From Flavobacterium branchiicola (GTDB lineage: Bacteria > Bacteroidota > Bacteroidia > Flavobacteriales > Flavobacteriaceae), in the NCBI RefSeq assembly GCF_018383905.1, contig NZ_JAGYWA010000007.1:132059-196058 (forward strand): a stretch of DNA of 64,000 nt, written 5' to 3'. The notes below the pieces were generated by a model. The model made no database searches and was not told the origin of the DNA. It was given only the letters and a program-made list of their open reading frames with translations. The position numbers were made by a program, and so were the translations under genes. Positions 24,316 through 33,474 of this stretch are shown here, one piece after another (positions within the stretch are counted from its first letter, which is position 1; every line of letters starts with the position of its first letter).

Positions 24316-25116
24316 CTATTTCAAAACAGTTGATAATTCTACAATTTCGAATGCTGGATCATGCGCTAAAAAGTCTCTAATAATTGAAGCATGTCCGCCA
24401 CCAACTAAAACCATGATTTTATTATCGGTGCTTTCCGTTAATTTCTGAATTATAGAGTACATATATAAATTTCTTTTGTACCAATTTGAAACCAGAGAAG
24501 CTCCTGTAAAATCGTCTGCATTTCCAACTCTATTGGCTACTTCCAAATACCATTGAATATTTTTATCAAGAGTTTCTTTTTCATTATTGTAAAGCATAAG
24601 ATTGATTAGAGAATTTTTACTGATTTGTTCATTATCATCTTTCTGGAATCCTTTTGTGGTCTCAGTATTTCTTTTCATTAAGTCCTTCTGATTCGCTTTT
24701 TCCATTGACATCATTAAACTGTCATAAGGAAAACGGGTACGATAATCAATTCCATACATTTTTTTATGATTCAGTTTTTTAGCTGTACGTAATGCTAACT
24801 GAGTAATTTCATTCGGATCTTTTTTAAGTAAACTGTCGGTATTTTTATTGTAGAATTTATCTAACTCAGCTTGTTTGCTAAATTTCCACTCTACAAATAT
24901 TTTATCTGGACCAAATTTTTTGATTTTGTCACTCATTATTTCCAGTTCTTTTTGGCTTTTTTCAGACATTACATTAAATGTATTTATTTTAGCAATATCA
25001 GTTCCTGGATTAGCGTAATGAAAAGTTCCAATTAATAAAATTTGTTTTTTCTTAGCTTGTTGAGCAAAAGTGATGTTAAATGTAATAAAGGCTAATAGTA
25101 AAATGATTTTTTGCAT
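24316..25116 (-). CDS. DUF5694 secreted protein (copy 1)
   Basis: A 266-residue protein, collinear with copy 2 throughout: signal peptide MQKIILLLAFITFNITFAQ, ILLIGTFHYANPGTD, KIFVEWKFSKQ, LALRTAKKLNHKKMYGID, and IMVLVGGGHASIIRDFLAHDPAFEIVELS. The close match, including the last residues STVLK, points to recent tandem duplication; the middle (residues about 145-180) has diverged most. The 80-base gap between the copies has the same TTTGCGGT-type end sequence that follows copy 2, so the duplication included downstream DNA. It is divergent from the histidine kinase gene. Confidence 0.85.
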   Translation of the reverse strand: MQKIILLLAFITFNITFAQQAKKKQILLIGTFHYANPGTDIAKINTFNVMSEKSQKELEIMSDKIKKFGPDKIFVEWKFSKQAELDKFYNKNTDSLLKKDPNEITQLALRTAKKLNHKKMYGIDYRTRFPYDSLMMSMEKANQKDLMKRNTETTKGFQKDDNEQISKNSLINLMLYNNEKETLDKNIQWYLEVANRVGNADDFTGASLVSNWYKRNLYMYSIIQKLTESTDNKIMVLVGGGHASIIRDFLAHDPAFEIVELSTVLK

Positions 25117-25310
25117 GATTGTTTGTTTTTAAATTCATGGCAAATGTATTCCGTCTTTTGGCCTCTATTTTTTGTTTTTGATGAACATAGAATTTCATTT
25201 TATAAACACATGAAATTTGGAGTGTAATAATTACGTGTAACGTTTTTGATAGTTCATCCCTAAAAAAGCATGTTTTAAATAAATGTCATTTTCTATTAAA
25301 GGCTTAATTG

Positions 25311-25318
25311 TATTTTTG
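25311..25318 (+). promoter_or_regulatory. Promoter -7 element of the two-component operon
   Basis: TATTTTTG, exact TAnnTTTG match, 18 bases upstream of the kinase ATG. Confidence 0.55.
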
Positions 25319-25336
25319 AGCTAATTATCAAAAACT

Positions 25337-26377
25337 ATGAAATCAAGAATCCCTTTTTATTATCACATTGTCTTTTTCTTTTTGTTGTTTCTAACGTACA
25401 TTTTCTGGGATATTGGACTTAATGATGAAAAAATAGAAACTGTAATCAAAGCAATATCTTATGGAATTACGCCAACTCATATGTTAGCCATATTTTGTAT
25501 TTACATTCTCAACTTTTACTACTTCTGTGAATGGTTTTTAAACAAGAAGAAATTAGTTTTTTATATTCTGACAATTCCGGTTTCGTTATTGCTTTTTGCG
25601 GCTGTTCGTTACTTTTTGCAAGAAATTGTAATGTTTAATATTACCGGAATGCATAACTACTATGAAGAAGCTAGAGAAATAGGGTATTACATAAAAGATA
25701 ATTTTTTCTTCGGATTGCCGGCTGTCATTTTAAGTGCCTTAACTTTTTTGTTTTGGCAGTTTCATACTGCCCAACATCAAAATCAAGAATTATTATTAGA
25801 GAATAAAAAAGCCGAATTTCAAATGTTGAAAGCGCAAGTTAGCCCGCATTTTTTGTTTAATACTTTGAATTCTTTTTACAGTCAATTGATTCTGAAAGAG
25901 GATAAAATGGCTGATGATATTTTGGTACTTTCTGATTTACTTCGATATGTAATTACCGAAACAGATAAAGATGAAGCAATACTTTCAAAAGAGATTCAAT
26001 TTATTCAGAACTATATTCATTTGCAAAAGAAAAGGTTTGAAGATCAGCTCTTTTTAGATTTTACGGTTGATGGAAATTATTCTAATGAAAAGATCATTTC
26101 TTCGGCTTTGGTTCATTTTGTTGAAAATGTTTTTAAACATGGAAAGTTTAATAATGAAGAAGAGAAAGCGGTTATTTCAATTCGAATAAAAGACGGTTTT
26201 CTAGAAATTTCAACATTCAATTATTTCATCGAAGGAGAAAATTACTCATCAACCGGAATTGGTTTTGATAACTTGACAAAAAGGTTAGAATATACCTATA
26301 AAGACCAATTTATTCTTGAAAAAACAGAAGAAAATAATACCTTTAAAACGTACTTAAAAATACCACTAAAGAAATAA
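25337..26377 (+). CDS. LytS-type sensor histidine kinase
   Basis: A 346-residue membrane kinase. Four membrane helices at about residues 9-27, 45-65, 72-92 and 122-142, no large external sensor domain, then the His_kinase (PF06580) motif AQVSPHFLFNTLNSFYSQL with the phospho-accepting His171. The ATPase part includes HFVENVFKHGKFN (N-box) and GIGFDNLTKRLEYTY (G-box). It is followed after three bases by a LytTR response regulator, forming a standard pair. The stimulus is unknown. Confidence 0.93.
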   Translation: MKSRIPFYYHIVFFFLLFLTYIFWDIGLNDEKIETVIKAISYGITPTHMLAIFCIYILNFYYFCEWFLNKKKLVFYILTIPVSLLLFAAVRYFLQEIVMFNITGMHNYYEEAREIGYYIKDNFFFGLPAVILSALTFLFWQFHTAQHQNQELLLENKKAEFQMLKAQVSPHFLFNTLNSFYSQLILKEDKMADDILVLSDLLRYVITETDKDEAILSKEIQFIQNYIHLQKKRFEDQLFLDFTVDGNYSNEKIISSALVHFVENVFKHGKFNNEEEKAVISIRIKDGFLEISTFNYFIEGENYSSTGIGFDNLTKRLEYTYKDQFILEKTEENNTFKTYLKIPLKK

Positions 26378-26380
26378 TTT

Positions 26381-27088
26381 ATGACTTTTAAATGTATAAT
26401 TGTCGATGACGAACCGCCTGCAACTCGAATTTTAGAAAACTATATTGGAAAAGTAAATTTTCTAGAGAAAGTCGGTATTTTTAATGATTCGCTAAAAGCA
26501 TTAGAATTCTTAAATAAAGAATCTGTTGATGTTATCTTTCTGGATATTCAAATGCCTCAATTAACAGGTCTGCAGATTTCAAGAATTATTTCAAAAGATA
26601 TAAAAATTATCTTTACGACGGCTTATCCTGATTTTGCTTTAGAAGGTTTTGAATTAAATGCAGTTGATTATTTGTTAAAGCCAATTGCATTCGAACGATT
26701 TTATCAGGCTGTTTCTAAGCTTAATTCTGAGCCTAAAACAGTTATTTCACAGCAGAATACTATTTCTGATTTTCTATTTGTTAAAACGGATGGAAAGAAT
26801 AAGTTTCAGAAAATCTTCCTGAGTGATATTCTGTATGTAGAAAGTTTGCAAAATTATGTTTGTATACATACTTCAAAGCAACAAGTTATTACGCATTCTT
26901 CTTTAAAGAATATAGCAGAATCATTACCTGAAAATGATTTCATCCAGATACACAAATCGCATATTGTCTCTTTACAACATATTGAGTCAACAGATAATTT
27001 TTCAGTTTTTGTAAATGGAAAAGAACTCGCAATTGGTGCTACTTTTAAAGATGCTTTTTTTGAAAAAATAGAAGAGAATAAAATATAA
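26381..27088 (+). CDS. LytTR-family response regulator
   Basis: A 235-residue regulator partnered with the kinase just upstream. Receiver domain residues 1-120: acidic pair DDEP (9-10), phospho-acceptor Asp55 in FLDIQMPQ, TTAY near 79 and LLKPI near 104. The LytTR DNA-binding domain is at about 130-235, with FVKTDGKNKFQKIFLSDILYVES and the FIQIHKSHIVSLQHI motif. Such regulators bind direct repeats near target promoters; targets cannot be deduced here. The gene ends at a convergent repeat region. Confidence 0.94.
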   Translation: MTFKCIIVDDEPPATRILENYIGKVNFLEKVGIFNDSLKALEFLNKESVDVIFLDIQMPQLTGLQISRIISKDIKIIFTTAYPDFALEGFELNAVDYLLKPIAFERFYQAVSKLNSEPKTVISQQNTISDFLFVKTDGKNKFQKIFLSDILYVESLQNYVCIHTSKQQVITHSSLKNIAESLPENDFIQIHKSHIVSLQHIESTDNFSVFVNGKELAIGATFKDAFFEKIEENKI

Positions 27089-27095
27089 AAAAAGA

Positions 27096-27161
27096 TAGCC
27101 ACAAATTCACGAATTATTTTTTCATAATCTTTGAAAATAAAAATTCGTGAATTTGTGGCTA
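27096..27161. repeat. Inverted repeat between convergent genes
   Basis: Perfect 20-base arms TAGCCACAAATTCACGAATT (27096-27115) and complement (27142-27161) with a 26-base loop. It resembles the middle arms of the lysA-gltD nested repeat (GCCACGAATTCACGAATT). It may also serve as a bidirectional terminator. Confidence 0.85.
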
Positions 27162-27177
27162 AAAACCTTTTATTTAA

Positions 27178-27642
27178 TTATTTCTTATTCTTGCCGTTTT
27201 TGAAAACTACTTTTTCTACAACAGATGGTTTTCCATTTCCTTTTGGGAATGCTTTCTTTTTAGGTTTTCCAGCTGATGAACCCGACTTTGATGAACTTTG
27301 ATCACCTCTGTATTTTTCAGAATCTTTTGGTGCAGCTTTAAATTCAGGTCTGTCTTTAGATGTTTCTTTCTTCGGAATTTCAGCTTTATGTTTTGCTAAA
27401 ACATCATTTGGATTTTTAGGATTTTCTTTCGTTCCTCTCAAATGAATAACCAACCCGTTTAAGAAGTTTCTCAAAATTTGATCACCGCATTCCATATAAT
27501 TAGGATGATCTTCAGCTCTAAAAAATGCGCCCAATTCTGATTTTGAAATTTTGAAATCTACTAATTCTAAAATTTCAACTATTTGATCGTCACGGAGCAT
27601 CAAAGCCACGCGAAGTTTTTTAAGTATATCGTTATTTGTCAT
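27178..27642 (-). CDS. DUF1456-family protein (YehS-like)
   Basis: A 154-residue protein with two DUF1456 repeats: NNDILKKLRVALMLRDDQIVEILEL at residues 2-27 and YMECGDQILRNFLNGLVIHLRG at about 49-70. After residue 75 the protein becomes a lysine/proline/serine-rich tail (SKSGSSAGKPKKKAFPKGNGK), probably disordered and able to bind nucleic acid. The family has no established function. Confidence 0.85.
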   Translation of the reverse strand: MTNNDILKKLRVALMLRDDQIVEILELVDFKISKSELGAFFRAEDHPNYMECGDQILRNFLNGLVIHLRGTKENPKNPNDVLAKHKAEIPKKETSKDRPEFKAAPKDSEKYRGDQSSSKSGSSAGKPKKKAFPKGNGKPSVVEKVVFKNGKNKK

Positions 27643-27767
27643 AATTTTTGTTTCAAGTTTTTTTGTTTCAAGTTTCAGGTTTTTTCAAACTTTACTTGAA
27701 GTTAAAACTTCATTACTTATTTTCTACAAAGGTACATTTTAAAAACAATTAGGAAGATTTATTTTTT

Positions 27768-27839
27768 ACCACAAATTCCACAAATTAGATGGTTTTAAAT
27801 GAAGAAAGAATTTGCGAAAATTTGCGTAGTTTGTGGTTA
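27768..27839. repeat. Imperfect inverted repeat reaching into a stop codon
   Basis: ACCACAAATTCCACAAATT near 27768-27786 pairs imperfectly with TTTGCGTAGTTTGTGGT ending at 27837. The right arm abuts the stop codon of the PLP enzyme gene. It belongs to the same CCACAAATTC-type family as the repeat at 27096. Confidence 0.6.
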
Positions 27840-28865
27840 ATCGCTGTAATCATTTAAAACGCCAACCAATTTATCCAAATCTTCTTTGAGATGATTTGCC
27901 GTTATCACAATTCTATTTAATGATTCAGAATCTTTGGTGTATTTAAAACTGGCAATAATTATATTTTCTTCTTCTAATTTATGGACCAATTCTTTTGATA
28001 ATAAATAAATTAAAGGATAGTTTTTATCAAATTTGATGTTATTATTTTTAATTAAAATAGAATCAATGTAACTTAAATTATCCTTGAGTTTTTGATGTTG
28101 GATTTTATAAATTTCTGAAGCATCAGAAAGTGTTTGTACAAAAGCAGGATTCATTCCGGCTGCGCTTGTAAAAGTTTCTAGTTCCTGTATTTCTTTAATA
28201 AATTCAGAATCTCCGGCAATAACACCGCCTGTTAATCCGAAAGCCTTTCCTAAAGAAGAAACCATAATTTTTCTTTTTATAGGAAATTGAATTGAAGAAT
28301 AAATTCCACAACCATTTTGTCCTGCAATTCCAAAAGAATGAGATTCGTCAATAACTAATGTAATTTCTTTGGAGTCTGAAATTTGTTTTAAGAATAATAA
28401 ATCAGTTGGTTTTGTTTGAAATGACGGAACGCCATCTGTCAGGATCGTTATTTTTTCCGGTTTGGAATCTAATAAGCGATCGTTTAGTTTTTCATTTATA
28501 AAAATGGGCAAACTATTATCCGTTTTAATAGCAGAATGAGTGTCATTTAAATGGAAAAAACAATCGGTTTCCTTTTTTAGTTTTTCCAAAACTAATTTCC
28601 CGGCCAGCATTCCCGAAGAAACCGTAACAGCAGCTTCTGAACCTATATGCGAAGCTAAAAAATGTTCGCCATGAAGATAAGCGCTTAATTTAATATTCGC
28701 CGTTCGGGAACTTCCATATGTCGTTCCCCATTTTAGAATGTTCTGAATGACTAAATTCTGAAATTCTTTGTGCGTGGGAAGTCCTAAATAGGCAGTTCCG
28801 CCAAAATACAAATATTGTTTTTGGTCAATTTCGATAAGGCGATCTGGAAATTCTTCGACTATCAT
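27837..28865 (-). CDS. PLP-dependent acyltransferase-like enzyme (BioF/KBL-type fold)
   Basis: A 342-residue fold-type I PLP enzyme resembling 8-amino-7-oxononanoate synthase and glycine C-acetyltransferase. Visible signs: YLGLPTHKEF, the glycine-rich GTTYGSSRT near 47-55, DESHSFGIAG near 173-182, and the PLP lysine in MVSSLGKAFGLTGGVIAG (Lys207). It is clearly shorter than typical BioF (about 385 residues), mainly through a compact C-terminus. The upstream dipeptide epimerase ends one base before it, so the two are co-translated. The link suggests a role in peptide or amino-acid salvage rather than biotin synthesis; substrate unknown. Confidence 0.75.
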   Translation of the reverse strand: MIVEEFPDRLIEIDQKQYLYFGGTAYLGLPTHKEFQNLVIQNILKWGTTYGSSRTANIKLSAYLHGEHFLASHIGSEAAVTVSSGMLAGKLVLEKLKKETDCFFHLNDTHSAIKTDNSLPIFINEKLNDRLLDSKPEKITILTDGVPSFQTKPTDLLFLKQISDSKEITLVIDESHSFGIAGQNGCGIYSSIQFPIKRKIMVSSLGKAFGLTGGVIAGDSEFIKEIQELETFTSAAGMNPAFVQTLSDASEIYKIQHQKLKDNLSYIDSILIKNNNIKFDKNYPLIYLLSKELVHKLEEENIIIASFKYTKDSESLNRIVITANHLKEDLDKLVGVLNDYSD

Positions 28866-28866
28866 T

Positions 28867-29877
28867 TTATAGAAGTGTAACTCCTGTTCCGTTAAGATCA
28901 GAATAGCTCACAACGCCATCTTTAATCGTTACGCCGGTTGCAATATCTTCTGCCAGTAACAAAGCGCCATCCATGTCTACATAATCAAGCTGAGGCAATA
29001 GATGCGCAATGGCAGATATTCCAACGGTAGATTCAGTCATACAACCAACCATTGTTTTTAGGCCTAATTTTTTTGCCTCTTCGATCATGCGTTTTCCTGG
29101 TGTAAGTCCGCCGCATTTTACTAATTTGACATTTACACCATGAAAATGATTGAAACATTTTGCGACATCTTCTTCTATTATACAACTTTCATCTGCAATT
29201 ATGGGAAGCACAGAATGTTTAAAAACTTCTTTGTGACCTTCCCAATTGTCAGCTTTCATTGGTTGTTCAAGGAACTCAACGCCAAGTTTCTTTAGCTCAA
29301 TTGCATTATTTATAGTTTCTTCAACGCCCCAGCCACAGTTGGCATCAATTCTAAAAACGGCATTGGTGTGTTTTCTAAGTTCTTTTACAATGGCAATATC
29401 TTCTTTGGTTCCTAATTTAATTTTGTAAATAGGCCAGGGAAGTTCCTGCATTTTTTCGACCATTTTTTCGATAGAAGCAATCCCGATTGTATAATCGGTC
29501 ATCGGATTTTTCTCTGGAGTATAATTCCATAGTTCGAGGAGTTTTTTACCTTTTTTTCGGGCATACAAATCATTGTAAGCTAAATCTAATGCACATAAGG
29601 CAAACATATCCTCTTTTAAATAAGGATGTATTTTGGCCCAAAAAGCATCTGGAGTTTCTGTTCCTGACGCTTCAATGATTGTTCGGATTTTTTCTAAATC
29701 TGCTATCATCATTGAAACCGTTGTTTTGTAATACGGATTTGAAGTTGCTTCTCCAAAACCCGAAAAACCATCACTTTGCAGCTCTACAATAAGCGAAGGC
29801 TGAAAATCAATTGATTCTCTGGAAATTGTAAAAGTGTGCTTAAGTTTTAAATTGTATTCTCTTAAAATTAATTTCAT
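28867..29877 (-). CDS. Dipeptide epimerase (L-Ala-D/L-Glu epimerase type)
   Basis: Enolase-superfamily enzyme, muconate-lactonising subgroup, that epimerises dipeptides such as those released from peptidoglycan. All catalytic features are visible: the general-base KxK at Lys152/Lys154 (YKIKLG), metal ligands Asp178 (RIDANCGW), Glu204 (EFLEQPM) and Asp229 (IIADES), the second base Lys251 (VNVKLVKCGG), and the C-terminal DMD motif (301-303) that in dipeptide epimerases holds the substrate amino group. Length of 336 is normal. It is the first gene of a two-gene unit with the PLP enzyme. Confidence 0.9.
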   Translation of the reverse strand: MKLILREYNLKLKHTFTISRESIDFQPSLIVELQSDGFSGFGEATSNPYYKTTVSMMIADLEKIRTIIEASGTETPDAFWAKIHPYLKEDMFALCALDLAYNDLYARKKGKKLLELWNYTPEKNPMTDYTIGIASIEKMVEKMQELPWPIYKIKLGTKEDIAIVKELRKHTNAVFRIDANCGWGVEETINNAIELKKLGVEFLEQPMKADNWEGHKEVFKHSVLPIIADESCIIEEDVAKCFNHFHGVNVKLVKCGGLTPGKRMIEEAKKLGLKTMVGCMTESTVGISAIAHLLPQLDYVDMDGALLLAEDIATGVTIKDGVVSYSDLNGTGVTLL

Positions 29878-29901
29878 AGCGAGTTCTGTTGTTTTTTGAT
29901 A

Positions 29902-30705
29902 TTAAAAGCCCAGCCATAAAACAGCTTTTACAAAGCCATCTCTCCATAATTTTTCATTATGTTCGCCGCCTTTTACAATTTTTGTTTTAGTAAGATGAAG
30001 GCAATAACAACGGTTTTTCTCCAATAAGCGTTCCATTTTATTTAAATCAGAAACCATATTTTCGTCTTCTTTGTCACCACATAAAAAGTAAAATCGGGTT
30101 TTGATTTTTGGTGATTGTTCTGTGAAGGTATAAATGTCATTTGAGAACCAAAAGGAAGGGGAAAAAACACCAGCATTTCCAAAAACATCAGGATATTTCA
30201 CCGCAGCATAATATGAAACTAAACCACCTAATGAACTCCCCATGATAGTCGTGTTTTTAGCTTTTGGTTTGGTTCTGTAATTTTTATCGATGTATGGTTT
30301 TACTGTATTTACAATAAAATCGACGTAATCATCTGCTTTTCCACCGCCGTATTTTTCATTTTTATAAGGCGTTAATTCGTCGATTCGTTTATCATTTCCA
30401 TGTTCGATTCCAACCACAATTACGGGAGCTTTTAAACTGTCCAGTTTTTCATCTACATTCCACTCGCCAACAAAAGAAGTTTTAGCGTCAAATAAATTTT
30501 GCGCATCCTGCATATAAATTACACTGTATCTTTTTTTGATTGATGTGGAATAACCTTCAGGGAGATACAACCATATTTTTTTGGTTGTTTTTAGTTGAGG
30601 AGATTCAATAGTAAAAGTGGATACATTTTTTGAAGCCGTACTTTCCTGTGCATTTCCAACAAATGTAAATAATACTAAAATGGCTAAGAAAATCCTCTTC
30701 ATCAT
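29902..30705 (-). CDS. Secreted alpha/beta-hydrolase esterase (COG2819-like)
   Basis: A 267-residue exported esterase with signal peptide MKRIFLAILVLFTFVGNAQ (starting at the first or second Met). The nucleophile elbow is TIMGSSLGGLVSYYAA (Ser near residue 153), the oxyanion region SVIYMQDAQNLFD, and the C-terminal histidine is in KGGEHNEKLWRDGF. It is a paralogue of the esterase at 1015 but clearly divergent. It is 25 bases downstream of nothing co-directional that is essential; the epimerase gene follows after 24 bases on the same strand, so co-transcription is possible. Substrate unknown. Confidence 0.85.
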   Translation of the reverse strand: MMKRIFLAILVLFTFVGNAQESTASKNVSTFTIESPQLKTTKKIWLYLPEGYSTSIKKRYSVIYMQDAQNLFDAKTSFVGEWNVDEKLDSLKAPVIVVGIEHGNDKRIDELTPYKNEKYGGGKADDYVDFIVNTVKPYIDKNYRTKPKAKNTTIMGSSLGGLVSYYAAVKYPDVFGNAGVFSPSFWFSNDIYTFTEQSPKIKTRFYFLCGDKEDENMVSDLNKMERLLEKNRCYCLHLTKTKIVKGGEHNEKLWRDGFVKAVLWLGF

Positions 30706-30758
30706 TCGTTTTGTATTTTATATTTAAAAGCAATAATTTAGCTAAAAATAATAAATTG

Positions 30759-31160
30759 ATGAATACAGAAGTCGAAAAAAGAAGTTTACTTTTAGAAATG
30801 ATTACGTTCGCTACAATTGATGGGCATTTGCACAAACGTGAGTTGGATTTTTTGCGAATTGTAGCTGAAGAATTGAATATCAGTGATGAAGATTTTCAGG
30901 ATTTATTTCATCAGGAGCATTCTATTCAGGTAATTCGATCCGAATTTCAGCGTATTCAGCAATTTTACAGACTAGCTTTGATTATGCATTGTGATGGTAT
31001 TTTGCATGTAAGAGAAGCAACTGCAATTCAACAAATCGCACTCGGAATGGGACTGAATCCAAGTGCGGTTAAAAGAGTTTTAGATTTGATGAAAAAAGCA
31101 CCAAATGCGATTATTGACCCAAAAGTCTTATTGAAAGTTTTTCAGGAACAACACAATTAA
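30759..31160 (+). CDS. TerB-like helical protein
   Basis: A 133-residue protein with the TerB/DjlA-N pattern: LLLEMITFATIDGHLHKRELDFLRIVAEELNIS at the N-terminus and a second similar half LALIMHCDGILHVREATAIQQIALGMGL. The acidic D-G-x-L-H turns in both halves resemble metal-binding loops. The start at 30759 removes a 16-residue extension that has no family support. Convergent with prolyl oligopeptidase and divergent from the esterase. Role unknown; TerB relatives are linked to envelope stress and tellurite response. Confidence 0.75.
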   Translation: MNTEVEKRSLLLEMITFATIDGHLHKRELDFLRIVAEELNISDEDFQDLFHQEHSIQVIRSEFQRIQQFYRLALIMHCDGILHVREATAIQQIALGMGLNPSAVKRVLDLMKKAPNAIIDPKVLLKVFQEQHN

Positions 31161-31186
31161 ACAGTATTATTTTGCGTCCTGCATTA

Positions 31187-33370
31187 TTACGGTTTTAGTT
31201 TTTTTGGAGTTTGAAATTTTGGATGTCCGGTATTCGCGTAAGCAAAACTAATCAGATTGCTTGATTTTTCGATTGATTTGGTTGCGCTGTCTCCCATTCC
31301 ATGACCAGCTTCAAAGTCAGTATAGAAGAGAATCGGTTTATCAGAAGTATTTGCATTTTGAAGTAAAGCGGCAAATTTAGACGGTTCCCAGGCAATGACA
31401 CGCGGATCATTCATACCAGCTGTGATTAATGTTGCAGGATAAGCTGTTCCTTTTTTAATATGATGATAAGAATCCATCTCCAACAAGGCTTTAAATTCTG
31501 TTGGGTCTTTTACAGTTCCAAATTCCGGGACATTTCCGGGACCATTAGGCGAAATTTCAGAACGAATAGTATTGAATGAACCCACTTCTGGAATTGCAGC
31601 TGCAAATAAATCAGGTCGTTCTGTAATGGCTCGTCCAATTAATATACCTCCGGCACTTGCACTCCAGATCGCCAGTCTTTTTGGAGAGGTGTATTTTTCT
31701 TTAATAAGGTATTCTGCAGTTGCAATAAGGTCTTTCCAGGTATTCGGTTTTGTGGTTTTAAAACCTGCTTTGTGCCAGGATTCTCCCAATTCGCCGCCAC
31801 CTCTTACATGAGTAATAACATAAATACCTCCATAAGTACAATAAGGCAATGTAAAACTGGTGCTAAAACGTGGTTCCATAGAAATTCCGTACGCACCATA
31901 TCCCATCATAAGAACTGGGTTGTCTCCATTAAGTTTTGTGTTTTTATTGTAAATAATAGATACAGGAACCAGAGTTCCATCATAGGATGGAATCATGACT
32001 TCTTTAGAGACTATATCTTTAAATTCAGGATATTCAATAGCTTTTGTTAAAGGCTGAAAGGTAAATGTATTCGAAGTTGGATTGTATAAATAACGTTTAG
32101 TGGGAGAGGTCCAGCCTGAAATGGTTACCCAGATTTCACTTTTATCTTCACTAATATTTAAAAAAGAAGCCGAACCAGCCTGAAATGGTAATTGTAATTC
32201 AACCGGATCTTTTTTTCCTTTGGCCAGATAGTACACTTTGGCTGCTACACCATTTTCTGTAAGGGAGTAATACAATCCATCTTTGGTAATCTTAAAGTCA
32301 GTAATATTTCCATTTTTTGGTTCATCTATAACCGTTTCGGCATTTTTAATGTCAGGATTTGAAATTGGAACTTTAATAATCTTATAGTTGGAAGCATTTT
32401 TATAAGTGAGATAATAAATATATTCTTTATCAATATTAAAGTTTGTTACTTCGTCTGATTTATCGACCAAAGTTTTCCATTTTACAGGACTAAAATTTGT
32501 TGGTAAATCGGTTGTATATAGTTTAATTCTATTATCGACGGTGACAACTAATCCGTAGTTTTTATTTGAATTTTTGTCATAATAATTTAGAGGAAATTCT
32601 TCTGCTCCAATTTTAAGTTCCGGATTGGTAGTATCCGAAAAATATTCAATGTCTTTGTTGGGATCTTCGCCTAATTTATGATAATAAACTTTAGAATGTA
32701 ACAGTCTGTTTGGATCAGTAACATCGGCAGAATTTAATCTTCCGTAGGTAAAAGAATTTCCGTCAGGCATCCAGGACGGACTACTAAACCAACATTTATC
32801 GTATACTTCGGGATATATTTTTCCGTCAATATTTACAATAAGTAATTCAGCACTTTCAGAACCGCTTGGTGCTATTTCCAGAGCAACTTTGTCTCCTTTT
32901 TCATTTGGGGTTATAGAACTTATATTGTAATTTAGTTTAGCCGATTTTTTGTAGTTGGCGGGATCAAAAAGTAATTTCTCAGCTCCTTTATATCCAACTC
33001 TATAATACAATTTGCCATTTTCTTCGTTTGCATTTCGTTTCAGATAAAAGTACTTATCGTTCTCGGTAATCCCAAGTTTAGTAATAGTACTTTCTTTTCT
33101 GGCATCCAGTTCTTTGAGTTTTTTTACCAGATTTTGGCGTTCAGGAACTTCATTGAGTTTTGCTTTTGCATAATCAGCATTTGATTTCATCCAGCTAACT
33201 ACGTTTGGGTCATTTAGATTTTCAAGATACCGATAAGGATCTTCTACTTTTTGACCAAAATATTCATCTGTAACAATTTTTTCTGTAGCGGGCTGTGGTT
33301 TAATTTGCCCAAAATCATACGCTATTGCACTCAGAAGAGCGACAATAGTCAAAGTAAATCTAGTGTTCAT
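31187..33370 (-). CDS. Prolyl oligopeptidase (S9A family), exported
   Basis: A 727-residue serine peptidase that cleaves short peptides after proline. Signal peptide MNTRFTLTIVALLSAIAYDFG, N-terminal QPATEKIVTDEYFGQKVEDPYRYLENL typical of the family, a seven-bladed propeller from about 75 to 440, and the catalytic domain with Ser572 (IWSASAGGILIGRA), Asp655 (GMNDPRV) and His690 (EAGHGMGD). The RGGGELGESWHKAG region forms part of the substrate pocket. Full length. It probably works in the periplasm on imported or released peptides. No close operon partners. Confidence 0.94.
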   Translation of the reverse strand: MNTRFTLTIVALLSAIAYDFGQIKPQPATEKIVTDEYFGQKVEDPYRYLENLNDPNVVSWMKSNADYAKAKLNEVPERQNLVKKLKELDARKESTITKLGITENDKYFYLKRNANEENGKLYYRVGYKGAEKLLFDPANYKKSAKLNYNISSITPNEKGDKVALEIAPSGSESAELLIVNIDGKIYPEVYDKCWFSSPSWMPDGNSFTYGRLNSADVTDPNRLLHSKVYYHKLGEDPNKDIEYFSDTTNPELKIGAEEFPLNYYDKNSNKNYGLVVTVDNRIKLYTTDLPTNFSPVKWKTLVDKSDEVTNFNIDKEYIYYLTYKNASNYKIIKVPISNPDIKNAETVIDEPKNGNITDFKITKDGLYYSLTENGVAAKVYYLAKGKKDPVELQLPFQAGSASFLNISEDKSEIWVTISGWTSPTKRYLYNPTSNTFTFQPLTKAIEYPEFKDIVSKEVMIPSYDGTLVPVSIIYNKNTKLNGDNPVLMMGYGAYGISMEPRFSTSFTLPYCTYGGIYVITHVRGGGELGESWHKAGFKTTKPNTWKDLIATAEYLIKEKYTSPKRLAIWSASAGGILIGRAITERPDLFAAAIPEVGSFNTIRSEISPNGPGNVPEFGTVKDPTEFKALLEMDSYHHIKKGTAYPATLITAGMNDPRVIAWEPSKFAALLQNANTSDKPILFYTDFEAGHGMGDSATKSIEKSSNLISFAYANTGHPKFQTPKKLKP

Positions 33371-33474
33371 AATTTATCTAGTTTGAAGTAAGACTGATTA
33401 CTAGTAGATTATGGACGTGTAAATTTATAAATTTATTTTAAACAATTGATAGTTAGTTTGTTATATTTTTTCAT

